Source: Sedimentibacter sp.
GTDB lineage: Bacteria; Bacillota; Clostridia; Tissierellales; Sedimentibacteraceae
Direction: 5' to 3'
Assembly: GCA_018436705.1 (NCBI GenBank)
Contig: JAHDLA010000004.1
Span: 62,001-126,000, forward strand
DNA: 64,000 nt
Shown here piece by piece: positions 46,146 to 55,031 of this stretch. Below the pieces are notes generated by a model. The model was not told the origin of the DNA, made no database searches, and worked only from the letters and a program-made list of their open reading frames with translations. A program made the translations under genes and the position numbers. Every line of letters begins with the position of its first letter. The stretch's first letter is position 1.

Positions 46146-46183
46146 ATTGATTTTTATTAAAAAATTTGGAGGAAGAAAGCATT

Positions 46184-47374
46184 ATGAAATTATGGAGAAA
46201 ATTAGCGATTGCGGTACTTGTGCTTGCTATGGTATTTGCATTTTCAGCATGTGCAAGCCAGGAAACACCTGCGGAAGCTCCTGCCGAAACTCCGGAGGAA
46301 ACTCCTGCTGAAGAGCCGGCAGAAAAGCCAAGTGAAAGCAATACCTTTGAGCTTGCGCTTATCACAGATGTAGGAACAATTGATGACAAATCTTTTAATC
46401 AGGGTGCATGGGAGGGTGTTGAAGCCTATGCAGAGGAAAATGGAATTTCATATAAGTACTATAAACCAACCGAAAAATCAGACGCAGCTTATATTAATTC
46501 CATAGATCTTGCAGTTAAAGCAGGTGCAAAAGTTATAGTGTGCCCGGGATACTTGTTTGAGGTTCCTGTGCATACAGTACAAACCACCTATCCAGAGGTT
46601 AGCTTCGTAATTCTTGACGGTTCACCTCACGCAGGAGACTATAATGTTGAAATAGCACCTAATACATACTCTATATTCTATGCTGAGGAAGAAGCAGGCT
46701 TTTTAGCTGGATACAGCATAGTCAAAGAAGGATACACAAAATTAGGTTTTATGGGCGGTATGGCAGTTCCCGCTGTTGTACGTTTCGGGTACGGATTTGT
46801 ACAAGGTGCTGATTATGCAGCTAATGAGCTTGGATTATCTGATGACATTCAACTTAAATATACATATGTTGGAAACTTTGATGCTTCTCCTGAGAATCAG
46901 GCAAAAGCCTCTTCTTGGTACAATGAAGGAACAGAGGTTATATTTGCTTGTGGAGGCGCTGTAGGCAACTCAGTTATGAAAGCGGCAGAAGCAGCCGGAA
47001 CAAAAGTTATAGGCGTTGACGTTGACCAGTCCGCAGAATCCGATACAGTAATTACTTCTTCTATGAAGAACCTTACAAAATCTGTATACGATGCACTGGC
47101 AAGCTATTATGCCGGAAACTTCCCTGGAGGAACAAGCGTAACATTGGATGCAACTGTTGAGGGCGTTGAATTGCCGATGGATAATTCAAGATTTGAAAAG
47201 TTTACACAGGCTGACTATGATGCAGTTTATGCAAAAATTGTAACTGGAGAAACTGATATACTTAATGATACTGCAGTTGCGGAAAAAGCTTTTGAAGAAT
47301 CAGAAAAACCTGCCGAAGAAGTTACGGCAGCGGACATACCTGTAGAAAAGGTTGCAGTTGAAGTAATTAAATAA
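46184..47374 (+). CDS. Bmp-family nucleoside-binding lipoprotein
   Basis: A 396-residue surface lipoprotein (PnrA/BmpA type), the receptor of the following ABC transporter. A signal peptide ends at the lipobox FSAC, giving Cys near residue 22. An acidic Glu/Pro/Ala linker (residues 24-48) leads to the periplasmic-binding-protein fold, with the DVGTIDDKSFNQGAWEG signature near 58. The VDVDQSAESDTVITSSMKN segment is typical of purine nucleoside receptors. The start is the ATG at 46184 after GGAGGAAG. Purine nucleosides are the likely ligand, by family. Confidence 0.93.
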   Translation: MKLWRKLAIAVLVLAMVFAFSACASQETPAEAPAETPEETPAEEPAEKPSESNTFELALITDVGTIDDKSFNQGAWEGVEAYAEENGISYKYYKPTEKSDAAYINSIDLAVKAGAKVIVCPGYLFEVPVHTVQTTYPEVSFVILDGSPHAGDYNVEIAPNTYSIFYAEEEAGFLAGYSIVKEGYTKLGFMGGMAVPAVVRFGYGFVQGADYAANELGLSDDIQLKYTYVGNFDASPENQAKASSWYNEGTEVIFACGGAVGNSVMKAAEAAGTKVIGVDVDQSAESDTVITSSMKNLTKSVYDALASYYAGNFPGGTSVTLDATVEGVELPMDNSRFEKFTQADYDAVYAKIVTGETDILNDTAVAEKAFEESEKPAEEVTAADIPVEKVAVEVIK

Positions 47375-47397
47375 AATATTATAAAATCAGAGATATG

Positions 47398-47438
47398 AGG
47401 TTGCTTGTTAGGCTTTAGCCTTTAAGCAACCTTATTTT
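47398..47438 (+). terminator. Partial terminator between receptor and transporter genes
   Basis: AGGTTGCTT (47398-47406) pairs with AAGCAACCT (47424-47432), with an inner AGGCTTTAGCCT hairpin, and TTATTTTTA follows. Inside an operon this would lower expression of the transporter relative to the receptor and protect the receptor mRNA's 3' end. Confidence 0.75.
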
Positions 47439-47464
47439 TAAAAACAAGGTTAGGTGGTGCCTTT

Positions 47465-49003
47465 ATGGAATACGTAATAGAAATGAACCATATTACCAAA
47501 CAGTTTGGCAGCTTTAAAGCACTGGATGATGTTACATTTAAGGTTAAGAAAGGAGAAGTTCATGCCCTTCTCGGAGAAAATGGAGCCGGTAAGTCTACGC
47601 TGATGAGTGTTTTATTCGGCTTATACCAAGCTGAAAAGGGTGAAATTTATATAAACGGGAATCCCGTTCAAATAAACAATCCAAATGATGCAAATAATCT
47701 AAATATTGGCATGGTTCATCAGCACTTTAAGTTAGTTCATAATTTCACTGTGCTTGAAAGTATCATTTTGGGAAGAGAGACTGTAAAAATGGGCGTCTTG
47801 AAAAAGCATGACGCAAGGAAAAAAGTAGTGGAACTCAGCGAACGCTACAAACTTAGGATAGATCCGGATGCGTATATTGCCGATATTACAGTAGGTATGC
47901 AGCAAAGGGTAGAAATACTAAAGATGCTGTATCTTGACAGCGATATACTCATATTTGACGAGCCTACGGCGGTATTGACGCCCCAGGAAATCGAAGAATT
48001 GATGAAAATTATGAAGGAGCTTATAAGCGAAGGAAAATCCATCGTGTTTATTTCGCATAAATTAAATGAGATAAAAGCTGTAGCTGAAAGTTGTACAATT
48101 CTGAGAAAAGGCAAATGTATAGGAACCGTTGACGTTAGCGCCACAACAAAAGAGCAGATGTCAGAAATGATGGTTGGGCGAAAAATTAATTTCAACATAG
48201 ATAAAAAAGATAAAGAAACAGGAGATTCTGTGCTTGAAGTAGAAAATCTTACCATAAAATCAAAAAATTCTAAGAAAAATGTAGTAAATGATATTTCCTT
48301 TGACGTAAAAAAAGGCGAAATAGTATGTATTGCCGGAATTGACGGTAACGGACAATCAGAGCTGGTGTACGGAATAACAGGACTTATACCTATTAATGAA
48401 GGAAAAATTATATTAAACGGTGAAGATATAACAAGGAAATCCATAAGGAAAAAGTGCATAGACGGAATGGCGCATATACCTGAAGACCGCCACAAGCACG
48501 GCCTTATTCTTGATTTTAATCTTCAGCAGAATGCAGTTCTGCAAACATATTACGAAGAAAGGTTTCAGAAATATGGAATGATAAAATTCAATGCTGTAAG
48601 AAAATATGCCGGCCGCCTTATAAAACAATATGACATAAGGAGTCCAAAGAACGAGGATTCGGTTGTAAGAAATATGTCTGGCGGGAACCAGCAAAAGCTT
48701 ATAATTGCACGTGAACTCGACAGGGATCCTGAAATAGTTCTTGCCGTTCAGCCAACAAGAGGTTTGGATGTTGGAGCTACAGAATATATTCACAAACAGC
48801 TGATATCTCAAAGAGATGAGGGCAAAGCTGTACTTTTAATTTCCCTGGAGCTGGACGAGGTAATGAATGTAAGTGACAGAATTCTGGTTATGTATGAAGG
48901 AGAAATTGTAGGTGATTTGAATCCTAAAAAAATTACAGTAAATGATTTAGGCCTCTACATGGCCGGTTCAAAGAGAGGTGAGAAGTATGAAAAAAGGTCA
49001 TAA
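47465..49003 (+). CDS. Nucleoside ABC transporter ATP-binding protein (NupO-like)
   Basis: A 512-residue duplicated ABC ATPase of the sugar/nucleoside type. The first half has Walker A GENGAGKST near residue 38 and an atypical signature VGMQQR. The second half has a degenerate P-loop GIDGNGQSE near 296 and a good signature MSGGNQQ near 405, with AVQPTRGLDVGA in place of a canonical Walker B, as is usual in this family. It works with two permeases encoded next. The gene overlaps the first permease by 17 bases. Confidence 0.95.
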   Translation: MEYVIEMNHITKQFGSFKALDDVTFKVKKGEVHALLGENGAGKSTLMSVLFGLYQAEKGEIYINGNPVQINNPNDANNLNIGMVHQHFKLVHNFTVLESIILGRETVKMGVLKKHDARKKVVELSERYKLRIDPDAYIADITVGMQQRVEILKMLYLDSDILIFDEPTAVLTPQEIEELMKIMKELISEGKSIVFISHKLNEIKAVAESCTILRKGKCIGTVDVSATTKEQMSEMMVGRKINFNIDKKDKETGDSVLEVENLTIKSKNSKKNVVNDISFDVKKGEIVCIAGIDGNGQSELVYGITGLIPINEGKIILNGEDITRKSIRKKCIDGMAHIPEDRHKHGLILDFNLQQNAVLQTYYEERFQKYGMIKFNAVRKYAGRLIKQYDIRSPKNEDSVVRNMSGGNQQKLIIARELDRDPEIVLAVQPTRGLDVGATEYIHKQLISQRDEGKAVLLISLELDEVMNVSDRILVMYEGEIVGDLNPKKITVNDLGLYMAGSKRGEKYEKRS

Positions 49004-50180
49004 TGTGCTTAAATTGAACAGCCTGACCAGCTTTGCCGCATCGTTGATGGCTATAGCTGCAGGTCTTATTTTCGGACTTATAATACTTCTTTTAAGTAAT
49101 GCACAGGATGCTCTTCCGGCTTTTTTAACTATTTTAACAGGAGGTTTTTCGGAAGGGGCAAGAGGTATAGGACAGGTTATTTATTACGCCACTCCTATTA
49201 TAATGACCGGATTGTCAGTGGGCTTTGCATTTAAAACAGGGCTTTTTAATATAGGTGCATCAGGCCAGTTTACCTGTGGGGCGTTTGCTGCAATTTATAT
49301 AGGAATTAAATGGACATTTATACCGCCGGAACTACACTGGATTGTAGCACTGCTTGGGGCTTTAGCGGCAGGAGCAGTATGGGGCGCTGGCCCGGGATTA
49401 TTAAAAGCATTCTTCAACGTTAATGAAGTTATAACTTCAATAATGATGAATTACATAGGAATGTACCTTGTTAACATGACCATAGTAAAAACAGTGTACG
49501 ATTCTCTTAAGAATCAGACCAAGATGGTAGCAAAAAGCGCAGTGCTGCCTAAAGCGGGACTTGACAAGCTTTTTAACACCAATAACCTTAATATAGGTAT
49601 AATAATAGCTGTGCTGGCTGTTATAATCATATATATTATTCTGCAGAAAACTACGTTCGGTTACGAACTTAAGGCCTGTGGAATAAACAAAAGTGCAAGC
49701 AGGTATGCAGGCATAAACGAAAAGAAAAGCATAATTCTTTCAATGGTTATTGCAGGCGCACTGGCAGGACTGGGAGGGGGACTTCTTTATCTTTCAGGCT
49801 CCGGAAAATACCTGCAGGTTCTGGACGTTTTAGCACCGGAAGGATTCAGCGGCATATCTGTGGCCCTTCTTGGTATGTCTCATCCCATAGGTATACTCTT
49901 TGCAGGACTATTTATAGCACATTTGACAGTTGGAGGGTTCAATATTCAGCTGTACAACTTTGTTCCTGAAGTAATTGATATGATTATATCCGTTATTATT
50001 TACTGCGGTGCTTTTGCTTTATTGTTTAAGCAAATTATAAATAAAATGTTCATCAAAACAGATGATGAAAAAAAACCAGTAGGAAATTCTGTTAATAGCC
50101 AGCCTGGAAACGGTGACCTAAATGATCAAAACAGTAGTCATGAATTAATCGAAAAAACTGATAATGAGGAGGCATTATAA
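48987..50180 (+). CDS. Nucleoside ABC transporter permease 1 (NupP-like)
   Basis: A 397-residue BPD_transp_2 family permease with about ten membrane helices in residues 15-350. The GLFNIGASGQFTCGAFAA segment near 83 and the cytoplasmic loop TFGYELKACGINKSASRYAGIN near 225 are typical. The last 45 residues are a hydrophilic, Asn/Asp-rich tail. The start is the ATG at 48987 after GAGAGGTGAG. It ends on the first base of the next permease. Confidence 0.93.
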   Translation: MKKGHNVLKLNSLTSFAASLMAIAAGLIFGLIILLLSNAQDALPAFLTILTGGFSEGARGIGQVIYYATPIIMTGLSVGFAFKTGLFNIGASGQFTCGAFAAIYIGIKWTFIPPELHWIVALLGALAAGAVWGAGPGLLKAFFNVNEVITSIMMNYIGMYLVNMTIVKTVYDSLKNQTKMVAKSAVLPKAGLDKLFNTNNLNIGIIIAVLAVIIIYIILQKTTFGYELKACGINKSASRYAGINEKKSIILSMVIAGALAGLGGGLLYLSGSGKYLQVLDVLAPEGFSGISVALLGMSHPIGILFAGLFIAHLTVGGFNIQLYNFVPEVIDMIISVIIYCGAFALLFKQIINKMFIKTDDEKKPVGNSVNSQPGNGDLNDQNSSHELIEKTDNEEAL

Positions 50181-51133
50181 TGGATACAGTTTATTTTGTA
50201 GCACAACAAACCATGTATTTTGCAATTCCTCTGCTTATTGTTGCTCTTGGAGGAATGTTCTCTGAGAGAAGTGGTATAATAAATATTGCGTTGGAAGGAA
50301 TAATGGTGGTAGGGGCATTTGCCGGAATATCATTTATAAACTTCTTTCAGTCGTCTATGAGCGGTCAAGGACTTCTTATATTGGCAATACTGGCGGCCGG
50401 AGTTTCTGGTGGAATATTTTCTATGTTTCATGCTTTTGCTTCTATAAAACTTAAAGCGGACCAGACAATAAGCGGTACAGCACTAAATATGTTTGCGCCG
50501 GCTTTTGCAATATTTGTTGCCAGAATGGTGCAGGGAGTTCAGCAGGTTCAGTTTAAGGATACATTTTACATAAGAAGTGTTCCGGTACTTGGAAACATAC
50601 CGGTTATCGGGCCCATACTTTTTCAGAACAGCTATATTACAACGTATATTTGCCTGGGTATCGCTTTGATGTCATGGGCGGTAATAAATCATACACGTTT
50701 TGGACTGAGGCTGAGAGCGTGCGGAGAGCATCCTCAAGCTGCAGATTCGGTAGGTATAAACGTGTATCGCATACGGTACGCCGGAGTATTAATATCAGGT
50801 GTGCTTGCAGGAATAGGAGGACTTACATTTGTAGTGCCTACAAGCACAAACTTTAATGCAACAGTTGCAGGTTATGGGTTCTTGGCTTTGGCCGTTCTTA
50901 TTTTCGGTCAATGGAGGACAAAAAAGATTTTTTTCGCAGCATTTTTCTTTGGAATTATGAAGACATTTGCATCTGCATATTCAGGCATACCCATGCTTAA
51001 GGCGCTGCCTATATCAAATGAAATCTACAAAATGATTCCTTATATTGCAACTCTTGTAGTGCTGACATTTTCATCGAAAAACTCTCAGGCACCCAAGGCA
51101 GAAGGAATACCATATGATAAAGGAAGCAGATAA
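50180..51133 (+). CDS. Nucleoside ABC transporter permease 2 (NupQ-like)
   Basis: A 317-residue BPD_transp_2 permease, partner of the preceding one. It has about eight to ten helices, the ERSGIINIALEGIMVVGAFAG signature near 28-48, and the coupling loop TRFGLRLRACGEHPQAADSVGIN near 180. It overlaps permease 1 by one base and has the AGGAGG site in its end. It closes the nucleoside operon. Confidence 0.94.
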   Translation: MDTVYFVAQQTMYFAIPLLIVALGGMFSERSGIINIALEGIMVVGAFAGISFINFFQSSMSGQGLLILAILAAGVSGGIFSMFHAFASIKLKADQTISGTALNMFAPAFAIFVARMVQGVQQVQFKDTFYIRSVPVLGNIPVIGPILFQNSYITTYICLGIALMSWAVINHTRFGLRLRACGEHPQAADSVGINVYRIRYAGVLISGVLAGIGGLTFVVPTSTNFNATVAGYGFLALAVLIFGQWRTKKIFFAAFFFGIMKTFASAYSGIPMLKALPISNEIYKMIPYIATLVVLTFSSKNSQAPKAEGIPYDKGSR

Positions 51134-51183
51134 ATAACACAACAAAGGAAAAGACCCCTAATCTTATATAATGAGAGGCTGTA

Positions 51184-51534
51184 ATGTATAATAAAAATAA
51201 AGGGTATGTATACGAAAAAATAGCAGTGAATTATTTATCGCATAAGGGTTATAAAATAATTAAAGAAAATTATACCTGCCGTCTAGGTGAAATAGATATT
51301 ATTGCATTAAAAGATGGAAGAATTCATTTTGTAGAAGTGAAAGGTCGCGTTAACACTAAATATGGATACCCCAGAGAAGCTGTAACTCGTGCCAAGCAAA
51401 AAAGAATTATAAGTGCTGCAAAATATTATTTCATGCTTTCTGACAAAGATTATATGCCATGTCAATTTGATGTCATTGAAATAATAGCTAGTAGCCGAGA
51501 AATTAACTATATAGAAGATGCATTTCAAACTTAG
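51184..51534 (+). CDS. YraN family protein (UPF0102)
   Basis: A 116-residue protein with the restriction-endonuclease-like fold: the GYVYEKIAVNYL helix, then CRLGEIDIIALKDGRIHFVEVKGR, holding the E...D...E-x-K nuclease pattern (about 37-57). The family commonly follows rnhB in Firmicutes; here the nucleoside operon lies between. Its substrate is unproven. Confidence 0.92.
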   Translation: MYNKNKGYVYEKIAVNYLSHKGYKIIKENYTCRLGEIDIIALKDGRIHFVEVKGRVNTKYGYPREAVTRAKQKRIISAAKYYFMLSDKDYMPCQFDVIEIIASSREINYIEDAFQT

Positions 51535-51601
51535 ATGCTTGAAAAATATAAGTTTATGTGATATTATTTTATTAACAATCAAGTAATAGCTAGGAGAATT
51601 A

Positions 51602-52924
51602 ATGAACAAACAGGCATCAAACATAAAAGAAAAATATACAGTGTCATTTACCACTCTCGGTTGCAAAGTAAATCAATTTGAAAGCGAAGCGATGACTGAG
51701 CTTTTGGAGCAAGAAGGTTTTGTTGTTGTACCACATGGGGAGATAAGTGATATTTATATAATAAATACATGCGCCGTAACAAAAGAAAGCGAAAGAAAAT
51801 CAAGACAGTTTATTAATAAGGCAAAGCGCATGAATCCTGAAGCTGTTGTTGTTGCAGTAGGCTGCAGTGTACAGCTTAACGGAGAAAATTTAAGTAAAGA
51901 AACAGATGTTGACATAATTATTGGGACAAAACATAAAAGTAATATAGGTAAACTTATAAAAGAAAGGCTCAAGGATATTAAGTTTGAATCTCAAGTAGAG
52001 GAATTTTGCGGGAGAGAAGATTTTGAGGAGCTTAAAATAAGTACTGTCCATGATAAAACCCGTGCTAATATAAAAATCCAAGATGGGTGCAGTCAATTTT
52101 GTTCTTACTGTATAATACCATACGTAAGAGGCCCTATACGAAGCAGAAGCCATGATTACATACTGGATGAAATAAGCAAAGTGGCATCTAACGGATACAA
52201 GGAAATTGTCTTAAACGGCATACACATTTCCTCATATGGTAAAGATTTTCACCAACAGGATGCGCTTATAAAATTGATTGAAGATATCAACGAAATCAAG
52301 GGAATTGAAAGAATACGCCTGGGTTCTTTGGAGCCAAAATTAATTACTGAGGACTTTGTAAAGAGATATTCATCACTGGATAAAACTTGCGATCATTTTC
52401 ACCTTTCATTGCAAAGCGGAAGCGAGTCTGTTCTTAAACGAATGAACAGAAAATATACTGCCGATGAATATAAAAATAATGTCGATCTCATAAGGAAGTA
52501 TTTGCCGGATGCCGGAATAACTACAGATATAATTGTAGGCTTTCCCGGAGAAACAGACGATGAATTCAATGAAACGATTGAATTCGTTAAGGCAATAAAA
52601 TTTTCCAGAATTCATGTTTTTAAGTATTCTGTGAGAGAAGGAACAAAGGCGGCAGAAATGAAGAACCAAGTTGATGAGGCGATAAAGTCACAGAGAAGCA
52701 GAACATTAATAGATTTAGCCGATTCTTTTTCAAGGGATTTCATGAAAAAATTTGAAGGAAAGACCATTCCTGTGCTGGTCGAAACAGAAAAAAAAGAAAA
52801 TATATTTGAAGGTTACACAACAAACTACTTGAAAGTTTTACTGAAAAGTGATATTAATATTAAAAACAAGATAGTAAACGCTCGTATTAAATGCGTTAAG
52901 AACGATTATTTGTGGGGCGAATAA
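51602..52924 (+). CDS. mtaB: tRNA t6A37 methylthiotransferase MtaB
   Basis: A 440-residue radical SAM enzyme that adds a methylthio group to t6A37 of tRNAs reading ANN codons. The N-terminal UPF0004 domain has TTLGCKVNQFESEAM near 17 and NTCAVTKESERKSRQF near 56. The SAM cluster is CSQFCSYC near 162, followed by YVRGPIRSR. A TRAM domain occupies about 375-440. It starts with a TAGGAG site. Confidence 0.96.
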   Translation: MNKQASNIKEKYTVSFTTLGCKVNQFESEAMTELLEQEGFVVVPHGEISDIYIINTCAVTKESERKSRQFINKAKRMNPEAVVVAVGCSVQLNGENLSKETDVDIIIGTKHKSNIGKLIKERLKDIKFESQVEEFCGREDFEELKISTVHDKTRANIKIQDGCSQFCSYCIIPYVRGPIRSRSHDYILDEISKVASNGYKEIVLNGIHISSYGKDFHQQDALIKLIEDINEIKGIERIRLGSLEPKLITEDFVKRYSSLDKTCDHFHLSLQSGSESVLKRMNRKYTADEYKNNVDLIRKYLPDAGITTDIIVGFPGETDDEFNETIEFVKAIKFSRIHVFKYSVREGTKAAEMKNQVDEAIKSQRSRTLIDLADSFSRDFMKKFEGKTIPVLVETEKKENIFEGYTTNYLKVLLKSDINIKNKIVNARIKCVKNDYLWGE

Positions 52925-52962
52925 TATACTATAGTTAATTTTATAGGGGAGAGGTGAAATAA

Positions 52963-53304
52963 ATGAGCTGTATTTTTTGTGAAATTGCTAATAAAACAAT
53001 TCCGGCTAATTATGTGTATGAAACAGAAAGTTTGGTAGCCTTTAGAGATTTAAACCCTCAGGCGCCTGTACATATTTTGATTGTTCCTAAAATGCATATT
53101 ACGTCAATGAATGACATAAATTCGAAAAATTCTAATATTATCGCAGAAATATTCGAAGCTGTGAATAAAATCGCAGAACAGGAAAATATAAATGAATCCG
53201 GGTATAGAGTTGTCAGCAATTGTGGAGAAGACGGGTGCCAATCCGTACAACATCTGCATTTTCACTTAATAGGTGGAAAAAAATTGTCAGAAACTTTATC
53301 ATAA
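52963..53304 (+). CDS. HIT-family nucleotide hydrolase (HinT-like)
   Basis: A 113-residue histidine-triad protein, probably a purine nucleoside phosphoramidase. The triad is in QHLHFHLIGG near residues 97-106. The N-terminal CIFCEIANKTIPANYVYE and FRDLNPQAPVHILIVPK blocks match HinT. It lies between mtaB and rpsU, a common neighbourhood in Clostridia. Confidence 0.94.
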   Translation: MSCIFCEIANKTIPANYVYETESLVAFRDLNPQAPVHILIVPKMHITSMNDINSKNSNIIAEIFEAVNKIAEQENINESGYRVVSNCGEDGCQSVQHLHFHLIGGKKLSETLS

Positions 53305-53309
53305 AAACC

Positions 53310-53338
53310 TTGCATTTACTTATTTTATAGTATATAAT
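53310..53338 (+). promoter_or_regulatory. Sigma-A promoter of rpsU-yqeY
   Basis: TTGCAT at 53310-53315 and TATAAT at 53333-53338 are 17 bases apart. The leader to rpsU is about 65 bases. Confidence 0.78.
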
Positions 53339-53409
53339 AACTAAGTGCTATTTCAAACTCGCTGGTGTCTGGGACATACAGTAGTAGAAGACGAGGGGAG
53401 GGTAGCAAA

Positions 53410-53595
53410 ATGACAGAGGTAAAGGTTAGAGAAAACGAGTCAATCGATAACGCTCTAAGAAGATTTAAAAGACAATGTGCGCTTACAGGAGTTATGTCTG
53501 AAGTAAGAAAAAGAGAGCATTACGAAAAACCTAGCGTAAAGCGTAAAAAGAAAGCTGAAGCGGCTCGCAGAAAGAAAAACAAAAAAGCAAGATAA
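53410..53595 (+). CDS. rpsU: 30S ribosomal protein S21
   Basis: A 61-residue basic ribosomal protein. It begins [22 protein letters not shown] and has the lysine/arginine-rich tail of S21. The start is the ATG at 53410 after GAGGGGAGGG; upstream in-frame codons lie in the leader and have no ribosome site. yqeY follows 11 bases later. Confidence 0.97.
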   Translation: MTEVKVRENESIDNALRRFKRQCALTGVMSEVRKREHYEKPSVKRKKKAEAARRKKNKKAR

Positions 53596-53606
53596 GAGGT
53601 GAATGT

Positions 53607-54050
53607 ATGCCTTTAAAACAGAAACTCATGGAAGACCTTAAAGAGGCCATGAAATCTAAAAACAAAGTCAAAAAAGATGTTGTTACAATGGTAAGAGCAG
53701 CTATTAAGCAAAAAGAAGTTGATGAAAGAGTTGAACTTTGCGATGCTGATATAATAGATATCATATCTAAGCAAATAAAACAGAAAAAAGACTCAATTTC
53801 AGACTTTGAAAAAGGCAATCGACAAGATCTTATAGATCTTACCAATGAAGAAATCAAAATACTATTAGATTATTTACCGCCTCAACTGTCAGATGAAGAA
53901 CTTGATTCTATTGTTCAAAAAGCAGTAGAGCAAACAGGCGCTCAGACCAAGAAGGACATGGGAAAGCTTATGGCTCTCATAATGCCTCAGGTCAAGGGCA
54001 AAGCAGATGGCAAACACGTAAATCAAATTGTGGCGAAATATATAAAATAG
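53607..54050 (+). CDS. yqeY: GatB/YqeY domain protein
   Basis: A 147-residue helical protein similar to the tRNA-binding tail of GatB. Typical segments are MVRAAIKQKEVDERVEL near residue 28, LLDYLPPQLSDEELD near 90, and DMGKLMALIMPQVKGKADGK near 117. It commonly follows rpsU. Its function is not settled. Confidence 0.94.
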   Translation: MPLKQKLMEDLKEAMKSKNKVKKDVVTMVRAAIKQKEVDERVELCDADIIDIISKQIKQKKDSISDFEKGNRQDLIDLTNEEIKILLDYLPPQLSDEELDSIVQKAVEQTGAQTKKDMGKLMALIMPQVKGKADGKHVNQIVAKYIK

Positions 54051-54054
54051 TTTA

Positions 54055-54079
54055 AAAACCCTGATAACAGGGTTTTTTT
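54055..54079 (+). terminator. Terminator after yqeY
   Basis: AAAACCCTG (54055-54063) pairs with CAGGGTTTT (54068-54076) around an ATAA loop and runs into seven T residues. A strong intrinsic terminator. Confidence 0.93.
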
Positions 54080-54120
54080 ATATGCAGATTTTTAATACGT
54101 TGTTTGATTGCGTTAATATC

Positions 54121-54149
54121 TTGACAATGGCTAGCAATATATGTATACT
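54121..54149 (+). promoter_or_regulatory. Sigma-A promoter of the mod operon
   Basis: TTGACA at 54121-54126 and TATACT at 54144-54149 are 17 bases apart. Transcription should start near 54156, at the edge of the palindrome that follows. Confidence 0.88.
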
Positions 54150-54156
54150 ATACTTA

Positions 54157-54180
54157 CGTTATATTTTTTAAAATATAACG
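54157..54180 (+). promoter_or_regulatory. ModE-like operator palindrome at the mod transcription start
   Basis: Two perfect 11-base arms, CGTTATATTTT and AAAATATAACG, flank a TT centre. The CGTTATAT and ATATAACG ends resemble the binding site described for the molybdate repressor ModE. Its position right after the -10 element suits repression by blocking transcription start. It could also form an mRNA hairpin, but it is far from a terminator in composition. Confidence 0.75.
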
Positions 54181-54202
54181 ACAATATTGTTGGAGGAACT
54201 AA

Positions 54203-55018
54203 ATGAAAACATTTAAAACAGGTGTATTTATTCTTGCATTATTGATGCTGCTTGCTGCTGTTACCGCTTGTAGCAATGGAAATGACACAATTAAGGACGG
54301 CGGCGTAAAAGATGAACAAGAGACAGTTGACAACGAAAGTGCTTCTCTTCTTGTTTATTGTGGTGCAGGATTGAAAAAGCCTATGACAGAAATATCACAA
54401 ATATACCAGCAGGAAAATAACATAAAAATTGAATATGTATTTGCAGGTTCAACACAACTGCTGGGTCAGGTTGAACTTTCAGGCAAAGGTGATGTGTTTA
54501 TAGTAGGATCAAAGAAGGCATATGCCTCTGCGGTAGAAAAGGGTTTGGCGGAAGAATGCATGGAGGTGGCATACCATAATCCTGCTATAGGAGTTCAAAA
54601 AGGAAATCCTTTGAATATAAAGTCATTGGAGGATCTTGCGAAACCGGGAGTAAAGGTAGTTCTTGGAGATGAAGAAGCAAATGCAATAGGTGAAACAAGT
54701 CAAAGAATAATAGAAAAAACAGGACTGGATGGGATAAATGATAATGTTGTTTCAAAAACTTCAACGGTTAATGAGCTTATAGTGCATTTAACATCAAAAG
54801 ACGCTGATGCAGCAATAATTACGGAAGATTCAGCTTTTCAAAATGAAGGAATTGAACTTGTTGAAATTCCTGAAGATATAAATATAGCGCAGATTATTCC
54901 CGTAGGGACTTTAAAATCTACACAACAGGAAGACGAAGCCAAACGATTTGTTGACTTTGTATGTTCAAACAAGGGAAAAGAAATATTTGAAAAATATGGA
55001 TTCCCTCCTGTAAAATAG
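54203..55018 (+). CDS. modA: Molybdate/tungstate-binding lipoprotein ModA
   Basis: A 271-residue extracellular receptor. The signal peptide ends at the lipobox VTAC (Cys near residue 23). The mature protein has LLVYCGAGLKKPMTEI near 49, AGSTQLLGQVELSGKGDVFI near 80, and the HNPAIGVQKGNP and GDEEANAIGE segments usual in ModA. Whether it prefers molybdate, tungstate or another oxyanion cannot be read from the sequence. It starts the mod operon after TTGGAGG. Confidence 0.9.
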   Translation: MKTFKTGVFILALLMLLAAVTACSNGNDTIKDGGVKDEQETVDNESASLLVYCGAGLKKPMTEISQIYQQENNIKIEYVFAGSTQLLGQVELSGKGDVFIVGSKKAYASAVEKGLAEECMEVAYHNPAIGVQKGNPLNIKSLEDLAKPGVKVVLGDEEANAIGETSQRIIEKTGLDGINDNVVSKTSTVNELIVHLTSKDADAAIITEDSAFQNEGIELVEIPEDINIAQIIPVGTLKSTQQEDEAKRFVDFVCSNKGKEIFEKYGFPPVK

Positions 55019-55031
55019 ACAGAAAATTATT

